A DNA stretch of 64,000 nucleotides from Thermogemmatispora carboxidivorans (GTDB lineage: Bacteria; Chloroflexota; Ktedonobacteria; Ktedonobacterales; Ktedonobacteraceae). A program made the translations under genes and the position numbers. The notes under the pieces are model-generated. The model searched no databases and was not told the origin of the DNA. It saw only the letters and a program-made list of their open reading frames with translations. Of the stretch, positions 42,490-49,706 are shown one piece after another. The DNA is taken from the NCBI RefSeq assembly GCF_000702505.1, contig NZ_JNIM01000001.1:4340001-4404000 (forward strand), read 5' to 3'. The first letter of the stretch is position 1. Every line of letters begins with the position of its first letter.

Positions 42490-43854
42490 TCAGGAGCCAG
42501 GAGAGCTGGAAGCGGTCGGTGCCGGGGCCAAAAGCTGGAGGGTACGCTGTCCAGTGGCTGCTACATGGACCTGCAGCAGACGCCCATCGCGCAACCAGAA
42601 TGGGAAGAGCTGGCGAGCGCCGGGCTCCGGCTGCGGCAGCACAATAGGCGAACCAGAGAAGATGTGGACGTGGAGACGCCCGTCGTCGCTGTAGACCAGG
42701 GCGCGCCCATCGGGCGACCAGCTCCAGCCATCAAGCTCTCCCTGCAGCGGGAGGCTGAGCAGCGGGCGCCCGTCGGGGACCGCCAGGGTTGTTAACAGGG
42801 TGTGACCAGCCGCGTCGCGGCGCGCATAGGTGAGGCGCTGGCTGTCCGGCGACCAGCCAAAGCTGGTGATGGTAAAGTCGCCGAAGGGTACCAGCGCTGT
42901 CACCTGGCCACTCGCGTGATCCATGAGATAGATGGCGCGGCCTGGGCCATTCAAGCCCTCGTTGCTGACGAGCAAGGCCAGATAGCGCCCATCAGGCGAC
43001 CAGGCCAGGTGCTGGACGGTCAGGCGCAGGTTCATAGTGGCCAGGAGCTGCGTCGGATGCCCGCCGCGCGTCGTCTGCCAGAGCTGCGTTTGCCCGTTCG
43101 CCCCAGTGACATAGGTGATCGTCGTGCTGCCTGTGCCAGGGGTCCAGGTAGCAGCCAGAGCAGCCTCACCCAGCGGGTACATATATTGGCCATAGGGCAC
43201 AAGCGCCAGCAGCGGCTGCTCAGCCCCGGGCGGCGTCACCACGGTGACCAGGGCCGTCCCGTCAGGCGACCAGGCGGCGTCGTGGGCCTCGCGCATCGCC
43301 AGTAGCTGACTTCCCACAGGATCGCTCAGGCTGGCGGTATACATGACCCCGGGATCGCGTCCATCCTGGATCACCAGATGATGCCCCGTGGGGTCGACAG
43401 CGACCAGGCGCCCGCCCTGGGCTAGCGCTGGTGGGGCCGCCAGGGTCTGCGCTACCTGGTAACGTACCCCATTGGCCAGCGGCGGCGCTGGTGGCGCCTG
43501 CGGCAAGAACAGCAGCAGTATGAGCACAAGGCAGAGCAGCAGTGTCAAGGTCGCTGCCAGGGCGAGAACCAGGCGCGAGCGGCGGCGAATGCGCCGGTCG
43601 CGGCGCTCAGGAGCACGAGGAGGTAGCCCACTGAGGATGCGCGCACGCAGCTCGGGAGAGAAGTGAATATGGGCGGCCTGCTCCTGCAGGGCGCGCCGAA
43701 TGACCTCCCCCAGGAGCACATCGTCCCCAGGGGTCCGATGGTTGACTCGCTCCCGCTCCCCGGCCCCCTGCCGTCCGTGGCGCTCTGCCGACTGGGCGGA
43801 CCGGTCCGTCGGCAGCTCTTCGCTCGGCTGCGGCTCGTGAGGCGCATCACTCAT
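42490..43854 (-). CDS. Membrane anti-sigma factor with extracellular beta-propeller
   Basis: A 454-residue single-pass protein. Residues 1-90 are cytoplasmic and hydrophilic, with a short helical stretch (VLLGEVIRRALQEQAAHIHF) that may bind the sigma factor. One transmembrane helix lies at about 95-118 (LVLALAATLTLLLCLVLILL). The outside part is a WD40-like/TolB-type propeller with repeated WSPDG blades (AAWSPDGTALVTV, LAWSPDGRYLALL, FGWSPDSQRLTYA, WSWSPDGRALVYS). Location directly after and overlapping (8 bases) an ECF sigma gene identifies it as the likely anti-sigma factor; no zinc-binding HxxxCxxC motif is present. GGAGGGAGG precedes ATG 43854. The propeller could sense a surface signal. 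Confidence 0.85.
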   Translation of the reverse strand: MSDAPHEPQPSEELPTDRSAQSAERHGRQGAGERERVNHRTPGDDVLLGEVIRRALQEQAAHIHFSPELRARILSGLPPRAPERRDRRIRRRSRLVLALAATLTLLLCLVLILLLFLPQAPPAPPLANGVRYQVAQTLAAPPALAQGGRLVAVDPTGHHLVIQDGRDPGVMYTASLSDPVGSQLLAMREAHDAAWSPDGTALVTVVTPPGAEQPLLALVPYGQYMYPLGEAALAATWTPGTGSTTITYVTGANGQTQLWQTTRGGHPTQLLATMNLRLTVQHLAWSPDGRYLALLVSNEGLNGPGRAIYLMDHASGQVTALVPFGDFTITSFGWSPDSQRLTYARRDAAGHTLLTTLAVPDGRPLLSLPLQGELDGWSWSPDGRALVYSDDGRLHVHIFSGSPIVLPQPEPGARQLFPFWLRDGRLLQVHVAATGQRTLQLLAPAPTASSSPGS

Positions 43855-44617
43855 GCTGTTCCTCCCTCCCTGAAGCGATCTGAGACGGGGGTTCATCGGC
43901 ACCGGCAGCCTCTTCTTGTACCGCTGGGCGCTCCTGAGACCTGATCTGCAAGAGGCGGCGCATCTTCTTGAGCGCCAGCTGCAGGCGCTTGCGCAGGGTA
44001 TTTTCGGCTACCCCGAGCATGGCGGCGATCTCCGGCATGGTCAGACGATGGTAGTAGAAGAGCACCAGCACCGCACGCTGTTTGACAGGGAGGCGCTGCA
44101 AAGCCTCCACCACGTCCAGCCAGTCCTCGATCCGTCCCTCACGCTGTGTCGCCTTCTGCAGCAGCTGCTCCTGCTCTTCGCCCGTGAGACGCTCACGTAA
44201 CAGCGCCGCTTGACGCGCAAGCTGACGCTTGAGGCTCATCGCCTGGTTCACCAGGATCTTGAGCAGCCAGGAGCGCAAGAGCGCCGGGTCGCGCAAGGTC
44301 GCCATGTTCTTCCAGGCGAGAAAGAAGGTCTCCTGGACCAGATCCTTTGCTCCTTCCTCATCCTTGACTAATAAATACGCTGTACGCAAGAGCAGCCCCC
44401 CATAGGTATCAACGATGCGCGCAAAGGCCTCTTCATCGCCGGCGAGGCAGCGCGCCACCAGCTCCCGCTCCCACGAAGAGCTTGGGGCATCTTCCGCCTG
44501 ACTCGCTTGACCCAGACGCTCCGCTGGCGACAGCGATTCTATTCCTTCCGCCCCCGTCTCTCCAGCAGGCGACCCCAACCGGCTGTCTCTCTCCACTCCA
44601 GATGGTTCCTGTGACAC
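43847..44617 (-). CDS. ECF sigma factor upstream of the carotenoid cluster
   Basis: A 256-residue ECF sigma factor. About 50 acidic, disordered residues precede region 2 (ARIVDTYGGLLLRTAYLLVK, AKDLVQETFFLAWKNM, LRSWLLKILVNQAMSLKR). Region 4 reads LQRLPVKQRAVLVLFYYHRL followed by TMPEIAAMLGVAENTLRKRL. A hydrophilic tail of about 30 residues ends it. The GTG start has GAGAGG upstream. It overlaps the propeller anti-sigma gene, and the carotenoid/UV-repair genes follow on the same strand, so they are candidate targets. Which promoter it recognises could not be determined; no repeated GAAC-type -35 could be matched with confidence. Confidence 0.92.
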   Translation of the reverse strand: MSQEPSGVERDSRLGSPAGETGAEGIESLSPAERLGQASQAEDAPSSSWERELVARCLAGDEEAFARIVDTYGGLLLRTAYLLVKDEEGAKDLVQETFFLAWKNMATLRDPALLRSWLLKILVNQAMSLKRQLARQAALLRERLTGEEQEQLLQKATQREGRIEDWLDVVEALQRLPVKQRAVLVLFYYHRLTMPEIAAMLGVAENTLRKRLQLALKKMRRLLQIRSQERPAVQEEAAGADEPPSQIASGREEQHE

Positions 44618-45005
44618 AATGCGTACCTCTCGTTCCTCACATGGTGGCCCCCCGGCCCCATGTTTGTCTTCCTCTTCGGTGGCTTCTCTGATCCAGGTGT
44701 TCCATTCTCAGGACGTGCAGAAGATGGCGAATAGGTAATCAGGCGGCGATGTTAGAGACTGGTACCATTTTGCGAGAGACCTGACGTCTCCTGAATTGAA
44801 GCTTCGAATTCCGGGTACCTCTCTATTCACGGCCTTCCTGGATCAGGGACGATCACAGCTTTGTCCTGTTGTCTCGTCATCCTGCCTCCTCACCGGGATG
44901 ATGTGAACACAGGAGCGGTGGCTCTCGCGACTGGTGCGTGCCAGGCCACCTGGGTCGGGCGCGTGCCAGTCGCCATCAGCCTATCTTCAACAAGGAGGAT
45001 ACTTG
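44618..45005. other. Divergent spacer between the sigma factor and the DUF4397 gene
   Basis: There are 388 bases without a gene. An imperfect palindrome around GAATTGAAGCTTCGAATTC (44793-44811) is the only notable structure. The promoters of both flanking genes must lie here but could not be fixed. Confidence 0.4.
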
Positions 45006-45854
45006 ATGCGTCGCAATGCTCTATTGGCATGCATGAAAGCGATTCCTGCCTTTTTGCTGGCGCTGGCGCTGGTACTCTGGCTGCTACCTGGGGGGCAGGC
45101 CGCCGCTCAGGGCAACGCTCTGGTACGTGTCGTTCATGCCTCGCCGGCAGCCGGCAACGTCGATGTCTTTGTCGATGGCGGCAAGCTCTTGAGCAACTTC
45201 GCCTTTGGCACGGTCACCGATTATGTCTCCGTGGCAGCGGGGCCGCACCGTATCCAGGTGGCTCCGGCGGGCAAAGGCATCGATGCAGCGGTGATTAACG
45301 AGACCGTCTCGGTTGATGCCGACATGGCCTACACGGTGGCCGCCATCGGCGATAGTGCTTCGAATCTGGGCCTGCAGGCTTTTGTCGATAACAACCAGCT
45401 CAGCAGTGGCATGGCCAAGGTACGGGTCTACCATCTCTCGCCCAATGCCGGCCCGGTCGATATCGCTACTGGCGGCAAGACGGTCATTAGCGGGCTGACG
45501 TATAAGAACGCCAGCGACTATTTGAGTGTGCCGCCCGGCTCCTATACCTTCAATGTGACGGCCACTCAGGCCAACGCCACTGTGCCGGTTTCGGCGACCT
45601 TGCAGAGCGGCATGGTCTACAGCGTCTTCGCCGTGGGCCTCTACAAGGGGACACCCGAGCTGAAGTTTGTGGTGGCCGCCGTCAGTGGTGTACCTGGCAT
45701 GCCCAATACGGGTAGCGATCCCAATGCTCTGCCACAGTCGGCGAGCACGCCTACGGTCCTCCCCTGGGTGTCTGGTCTGATCGCTCTGCTGGCTCTGGGC
45801 GCGCTGGGGGCAGGAGCGTGGGGGATCATGGTCCGGCGGCGTCGCTCGGCGTAG
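45006..45854 (+). CDS. DUF4397 surface protein with C-terminal anchor
   Basis: A 282-residue exported protein. The signal peptide is LLALALVLWLLPGGQAAA with cleavage near residue 36. Two DUF4397 repeats follow (VRVVHASPAAGNVDVFVDGG and VRVYHLSPNAGPVDIATGGK). The C-terminus has MPNTGSDP, about 20 polar residues, a hydrophobic segment (VSGLIALLALGALGAGAWGI) and RRRRS, an arrangement like a cell-wall sorting signal, although the gap between motif and membrane helix is longer than usual. The next gene is a class F sortase, which could anchor it. AAGGAGG precedes the ATG at 45006. The function of DUF4397 is unknown; adhesive or structural roles are possible. Confidence 0.88.
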   Translation: MRRNALLACMKAIPAFLLALALVLWLLPGGQAAAQGNALVRVVHASPAAGNVDVFVDGGKLLSNFAFGTVTDYVSVAAGPHRIQVAPAGKGIDAAVINETVSVDADMAYTVAAIGDSASNLGLQAFVDNNQLSSGMAKVRVYHLSPNAGPVDIATGGKTVISGLTYKNASDYLSVPPGSYTFNVTATQANATVPVSATLQSGMVYSVFAVGLYKGTPELKFVVAAVSGVPGMPNTGSDPNALPQSASTPTVLPWVSGLIALLALGALGAGAWGIMVRRRRSA

Positions 45855-45951
45855 CGCAGGCCCGTTCGAGCGCTCGCCGCGGAACGGAATGAAGCCCCCC
45901 GCGTTCAAGCGCAAGATGCTTCGGCACTCTCTCCCCTCCTCCGACAGCGGG

Positions 45952-45983
45952 TGCGGCTCAGCGGGAATTTCTCCTGAGCCGCA
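45952..45983. terminator. Perfect 10-bp stem-loop between DUF4397 and sortase genes
   Basis: TGCGGCTCAG (45952-45961) and CTGAGCCGCA (45974-45983) enclose a 12-base loop, 100 bases after the DUF4397 stop and 33 before the sortase start. There is no T-run. It may terminate or attenuate read-through into the sortase gene. Confidence 0.5.
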
Positions 45984-46015
45984 TTCCACCTCTTCTCTCC
46001 GAAGGAGCCTGGTCT

Positions 46016-46711
46016 GTGCAAGGAAAGGCAAAGCCGACATGTCACGACTACCCCCACGGCCAACCAGGTTTTGGCAGCAGCGCACGCCGCCGCTGGCTGC
46101 TCTTGCTGTTGCCAGTGCTGCTGGTCAGCAGCGGGCTGCTGGCGGCAGGCTGTGGCGCGGTCAGTTCGCCAGCAATGGATGAAGGCACAGGCGTGGAGCG
46201 CCAGCCTCCGGCTCCGGTGACGGCAACGGCGACAGCTCCTGCACCAGCGCTCAGCCCGGCACTGCCGACCCAGCTCCTCATTCCAGCGATTGGCGTAGCG
46301 GCTCCCGTCGAGCGTGTCGGGCTGGGTGCCGACGGGACGCTGGCCACGCCCCAACAGCATCCCTGGGATGATGTCGGCTGGTATGGCTTCGGGCCTTTGC
46401 CAGGGCAGCAAGGAAGCGCAGTAATAGCGGGACATCTCGACCGGCCCGGAGGCTACCCGGCGGTCTTCTGGAACCTGCACCTGCTGCGCCCCGGTACGGC
46501 GCTTACCGTTGTGGACGAGCGGGGACAGCGCTGGCATTTTCGCGTCACGGCTGTCGCCTCCTACCCACCCGCGCGGGCGCCGCTCTTTCACATTTTTGCC
46601 GATCGCTCGGGGCGCTATCTGAATCTGATTACCTGCGCCGGGACCTGGATTCCCAGTGAGCATCAGACGACAGAGCGCCTGGTTGTCTATAGTGTGCTCC
46701 AGGGAAGCTAG
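46016..46711 (+). CDS. Class F sortase
   Basis: A 231-residue membrane-anchored transpeptidase. A signal/anchor segment (WLLLLLPVLLVSSGLLAAGC, residues 27-46) ends in a Cys that could be lipidated. An Ala/Pro/Thr linker leads to the sortase barrel: LLIPAIGVAAPVERVGLGAD, then SAVIAGHLDRPGG with the catalytic His, LITCAGTW with the catalytic Cys, and TTERLVVYSV with the Arg. These are the class F (actinobacterial type) features. The start is GTG with GAAGGAG 8 bases upstream. The neighbouring DUF4397 protein is a plausible substrate. Its last codons share a 22-base palindrome with the end of the convergent transporter gene. Confidence 0.93.
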   Translation: MQGKAKPTCHDYPHGQPGFGSSARRRWLLLLLPVLLVSSGLLAAGCGAVSSPAMDEGTGVERQPPAPVTATATAPAPALSPALPTQLLIPAIGVAAPVERVGLGADGTLATPQQHPWDDVGWYGFGPLPGQQGSAVIAGHLDRPGGYPAVFWNLHLLRPGTALTVVDERGQRWHFRVTAVASYPPARAPLFHIFADRSGRYLNLITCAGTWIPSEHQTTERLVVYSVLQGS

Positions 46712-46720
46712 CTTCCCTGG
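46699..46720. terminator. 22-bp perfect palindrome at the shared 3' end of two convergent genes
   Basis: Bases 46699-46720 are a perfect palindrome centred on GCTAGC. It contains the TAG stops of both the sortase (plus) and the DHA2 transporter (minus), so both proteins end QGS. Pairing extends outward through GTGC/GCAC with one bulged T, making a bidirectional terminator likely. Confidence 0.7.
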
Positions 46721-48402
46721 GCACCGCTGGCCGGCGCTGCGGCAGGAGCCGTGGCTGAGGTAGGGCCGGCACCTTCTTCAGCGGTGGCGCGCGCCGCCGC
46801 CAGGCGTGCCCGTCCGGGCAGGGTCAAGGCCAGGACAGCAACCGCCAGCGCCAGCCAGAAGGTCACAATGTAGGCATCATTGATGCTTTGCATGAACTGC
46901 TGTGGCACCAGCGAGCCGAGTAGCTGCCCGGCAGCGGCCTTCTGCGCTGCCGCCGCCGGCAGGCCACGCATCTGTAGTACCTGCACGAGCTGTAGGAAGC
47001 GCTGACCCAGGGAAGTGGCTGCGTTATACAAGTCATTGCGGGCAGCATCCTGGTAAGCCGTGAGCTGATGGGTGACGATGGTGCCCAGCATGGCGATGCC
47101 AAAGGATTGGAAGACGTTACGAGTGGCGTTGAGCAGCGAGCTGGCACGTGGGAGCTGGGCCGGCTTGAGGCCAGTCAGGGCCACGGTCAGTGTCGTCTGC
47201 AGTGTCAGGCCGAGGGCCACGCCGCGAATAGCCACCAGCACCATGATCTCGTTATAGGAGGCATCCAGGGTCAGATGGGCAAAGCCCCAGGTATTGACCG
47301 CCAGCAGCAGGCTGCCAGCGAAGATCAGCCAGCGCGGGCCGATGCGGTTGTAGAGGGCGCCGGCCAGAGGGGTAACGATCCCCGAGCTGATGGCCAGCGG
47401 CAGGACCAGCAAGCCGGCCTGCAGGGGCGTGCGCTCGCGCAGGCTCTGCAGGTAGATCGGTAGTAGGAACTCGGCACCGAAGAGAGCGATTGTGCTCACC
47501 CAGCCGATGACGCTGGCCACCGTAAAGGTGCGGCGCGTGAAGAGGCGCAGATCGAGCAGGGGATCACGCCGGAATAGCTCAACGACCACAAAGACGGCGA
47601 AGGTTAACAGACCGATGGAGAGCAGGGTCAGGATACGGGCCGAGGTCCAGCCTTCGCTTGAGCCGCGCTGGATCGCGTAGAGCAGGGTTCCGAAGCTGAT
47701 CACCGAGAGCAGAACGCCTGGCAGATCGAGGCGGGCAGCGGTGCCGCGCCGGCTCTCGCGCAGCCAGAAGAAGCCGAGCAGCAGGCCAGCCAGGCCAACC
47801 GGGATATTGATGAAGAAGATGTAGCGCCAGTCGAGGTACTCTACGAAGTAGCCACCGAGCACAGGACCGCTGGCCGGGGCGACGACCAGCGGGATGCCGT
47901 AGAGGCCAAAGGCCAGGCCGCGCTGCTTTTCAGGAAAGGCCCCAAAGAGTAGGGAGATGCCCAGAGGACCAAGCATACCGCCACCCAATCCCTGCAGGGC
48001 ACGAAAGGCTACGAGCCAGGGGAGCGATGGAGCAAAGGCGCAGAGGACCGAACCCAGCACGAAGAGAAAGAGCGAGATCAGGTACATGCGCTTGATGCCA
48101 AAGCGCTCGGAGAGGTAGCCAGCCAGGGGCGTGATGATGCCCAGGGCCAGCACGTAGGCCGTCAGGACACCGTCGACCTGGTCAACGGGCGCCTTGAAGA
48201 CATGCTGGAGGGTGGGCAGGGCTACATTGACGGCGGTGGCGTCCAGGATCACCATGAAGGTGCCGAAGACGACCGAGAAAAGGACTTTCCAGCGATAGTT
48301 TGGGTCAGCTGGAGCCGCTTCGGCTGACGTGGCGGGCGCCGTCGATGCCTGCCGCTGCGCTTCAGGCTGTGGCTGCCCCCCCAGGGTCATATCGGACTCC
48401 AT
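46708..48402 (-). CDS. DHA2-family (EmrB/QacA) multidrug MFS transporter
   Basis: A 564-residue proton-coupled exporter with 14 predicted helices. The family start is WKVLFSVVFGTFMVILDATA followed by VNVALPTLQHVF, motif A is GYLSERFGIKRMYLISLFLF, and motif C in helix 5 appears as GIPLVVAPASGPVLGGYFVE. The EmrB signature continues with DWRYIFFINIPVG. A Pro/Gln-rich N-terminus and an Ala/Pro tail flank the membrane part. AGGAGG precedes ATG 48402. It lies 59 bases downstream of a TetR regulator on the same strand, with a palindromic operator between them, so induction by a substrate through TetR is likely. The drugs handled cannot be predicted. Confidence 0.94.
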   Translation of the reverse strand: MESDMTLGGQPQPEAQRQASTAPATSAEAAPADPNYRWKVLFSVVFGTFMVILDATAVNVALPTLQHVFKAPVDQVDGVLTAYVLALGIITPLAGYLSERFGIKRMYLISLFLFVLGSVLCAFAPSLPWLVAFRALQGLGGGMLGPLGISLLFGAFPEKQRGLAFGLYGIPLVVAPASGPVLGGYFVEYLDWRYIFFINIPVGLAGLLLGFFWLRESRRGTAARLDLPGVLLSVISFGTLLYAIQRGSSEGWTSARILTLLSIGLLTFAVFVVVELFRRDPLLDLRLFTRRTFTVASVIGWVSTIALFGAEFLLPIYLQSLRERTPLQAGLLVLPLAISSGIVTPLAGALYNRIGPRWLIFAGSLLLAVNTWGFAHLTLDASYNEIMVLVAIRGVALGLTLQTTLTVALTGLKPAQLPRASSLLNATRNVFQSFGIAMLGTIVTHQLTAYQDAARNDLYNAATSLGQRFLQLVQVLQMRGLPAAAAQKAAAGQLLGSLVPQQFMQSINDAYIVTFWLALAVAVLALTLPGRARLAAARATAEEGAGPTSATAPAAAPASGAQGS

Positions 48403-48421
48403 TGTGGAGACCTCCTTTTAC

Positions 48422-48435
48422 TTATCAAGTGATAA
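48422..48435. promoter_or_regulatory. TetR-type operator 1 (upstream of DHA2 exporter)
   Basis: TTATCAAGTGATAA is an inverted repeat TTATCA-N2-TGATAA 20 bases before the exporter start. The same arms recur upstream of tetR, making this a strong candidate for the binding site of the adjacent regulator. Confidence 0.8.
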
Positions 48436-48461
48436 ATTTCTGCGACAAAAAAAGAGGACGC

Positions 48462-49127
48462 TTAACGTGCCAGGCCGTAGAGGAGGACGTGCACGAGCAG
48501 GGCGGCCTGCTCGCTGGCGAGGGTCTCGCGACGGCTCTCGGCCACGGCGGGCAGGGTTTCGCGTCCCCAGACGACGAAACGGGACATCAGGCTCATAAAG
48601 AGATAGGCGGCCATCCTGGCGTCGACGCCGCCTTCGTTGGGCGAGCGCAGCAGGCCCTGCTCTAGACCGTCGCTGAAGACTGCGGCGATGGGTGCGATCA
48701 GGCTCTCTTCGAAAAGCGTGTGGAGCTGGGCGCGCACCTCGGCTGATAGCTCGTAGCGGATGTCGTGTAGCATCAGCGCCAGGTCGTGGCGGGTCGTCGT
48801 GAGCAGGTAGCTGGCGAGACGGCGCAGGCGCTCGGCTAGAGGCTCGCTGCGGCGCGCGATGCGCTCCAGGACCGCTTTGAGGCGGGCCAGCTCTTCGCGG
48901 GCCATCGCCAGATAGAGGGCTTCTTTGTCGGCAAAATAGTGATAGAGAGCCGGCTGCGTCAGGCCGCAGGCATCAGCGATCTGCCGCGTGGTGACGGCCC
49001 GATAGCCGTATTCCATAAAGAGCTGTTGGGCGACCTGCAGAATGAGGCGCCGTGTCTCTTCGCTCTCTTCTTCTTTGGCGATGCGCGCCTGACCCTCACG
49101 GGGGCTGCGCCGCGCTGGCTTTTTCAT
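48462..49127 (-). CDS. TetR/AcrR-family repressor
   Basis: A 221-residue regulator. The N-terminal helix-turn-helix domain covers about residues 22-70 (TRRLILQVAQQLFMEYGYRA, VTTRQIADACGLTQPALYHY, FADKEALYLAMA), a textbook TetR_N domain. The rest is the helical ligand and dimerisation domain. It lies upstream of and on the same strand as the DHA2 exporter. A palindrome TTATCA-N2-TGATAA occurs both in front of this gene and in front of the exporter, so it probably represses both and is released by an exporter substrate. Its first residues are Lys/Arg-rich. The ribosome-binding site is not obvious. Confidence 0.94.
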   Translation of the reverse strand: MKKPARRSPREGQARIAKEEESEETRRLILQVAQQLFMEYGYRAVTTRQIADACGLTQPALYHYFADKEALYLAMAREELARLKAVLERIARRSEPLAERLRRLASYLLTTTRHDLALMLHDIRYELSAEVRAQLHTLFEESLIAPIAAVFSDGLEQGLLRSPNEGGVDARMAAYLFMSLMSRFVVWGRETLPAVAESRRETLASEQAALLVHVLLYGLAR

Positions 49128-49171
49128 GCTGCTGCGCCAGGCCGCCTTTCTTTCTCGGTTGGTCTATTTAT

Positions 49172-49185
49172 TTATCAACTGATAA
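49172..49185. promoter_or_regulatory. TetR-type operator 2 (upstream of tetR gene)
   Basis: TTATCAACTGATAA, with the same TTATCA-N2-TGATAA arms as the site at 48422-48435, lies 45 bases before the regulator's start, fitting autorepression. Confidence 0.8.
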
Positions 49186-49263
49186 GCAGTATATCCCGGG
49201 ATAGCAAGGATGTCAAGGGCAGCCAGGGGAGCTCACCATTTCACAGTCCCGGTTCCAGCGCTC

Positions 49264-49347
49264 TCAACGCCAGGGGTCTTCAGTGTCTTCAGGAATGTTT
49301 GTTTCCGCCACGGCCTCCAGCAGCCAATAGCTCTTCGCGTGCTCCAT
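49264..49347 (-). CDS. Possible 27-residue peptide
   Basis: ATG 49347 is preceded by AGGAGGGAACG, an ideal ribosome-binding site, and opens a frame of 27 residues starting MEHAKSYWLLEAVAETN and rich in acidic residues at its end. No family is recognised and no partner gene is adjacent on the strand. It is supported mainly by the ribosome-binding site. Confidence 0.35.
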   Translation of the reverse strand: MEHAKSYWLLEAVAETNIPEDTEDPWR

Positions 49348-49706
49348 CGTTCCCTCCTGGCTCGCCGGCCTCGGCCCAGCAGGCAGGGGAGAGCTCCCAG
49401 CAGAGAGTCGCCCCTCCCGGCACAGGCTCGCCGGCTCTTCACTCTAGCCTGCCCCCGGGACTGCGCACCCAGATCATAGATATGTTATTTCCCTTCCTTT
49501 ACGACCTCGCGGAAGGCTTGCAGAGCGGTTTTTCTGCCAGTCTGTACTGTCCGATAGGCGTCATTCAGCTCTCCAAATATGAAGGCGGCCCTGAAGCGTC
49601 AGCAGTGAGCCGGTCACGGTTTTTCGCTCTCCCAGAAGCGCCCTCCTCCGGCGGCAACCGCCCATCTCCTGCTCGTTCGCCAGCGGCTCTGCTTTCCCTG
49701 CTCCTC

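Larger units (their letters stand above)
49128..49706. other. Spacer between tetR and the repeat-protein gene
   Basis: The 579-base spacer carries the tetR operator at its left end and a possible 27-codon small ORF (49264-49347). The remaining sequence toward 49706 shows no supported gene. Confidence 0.4.
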
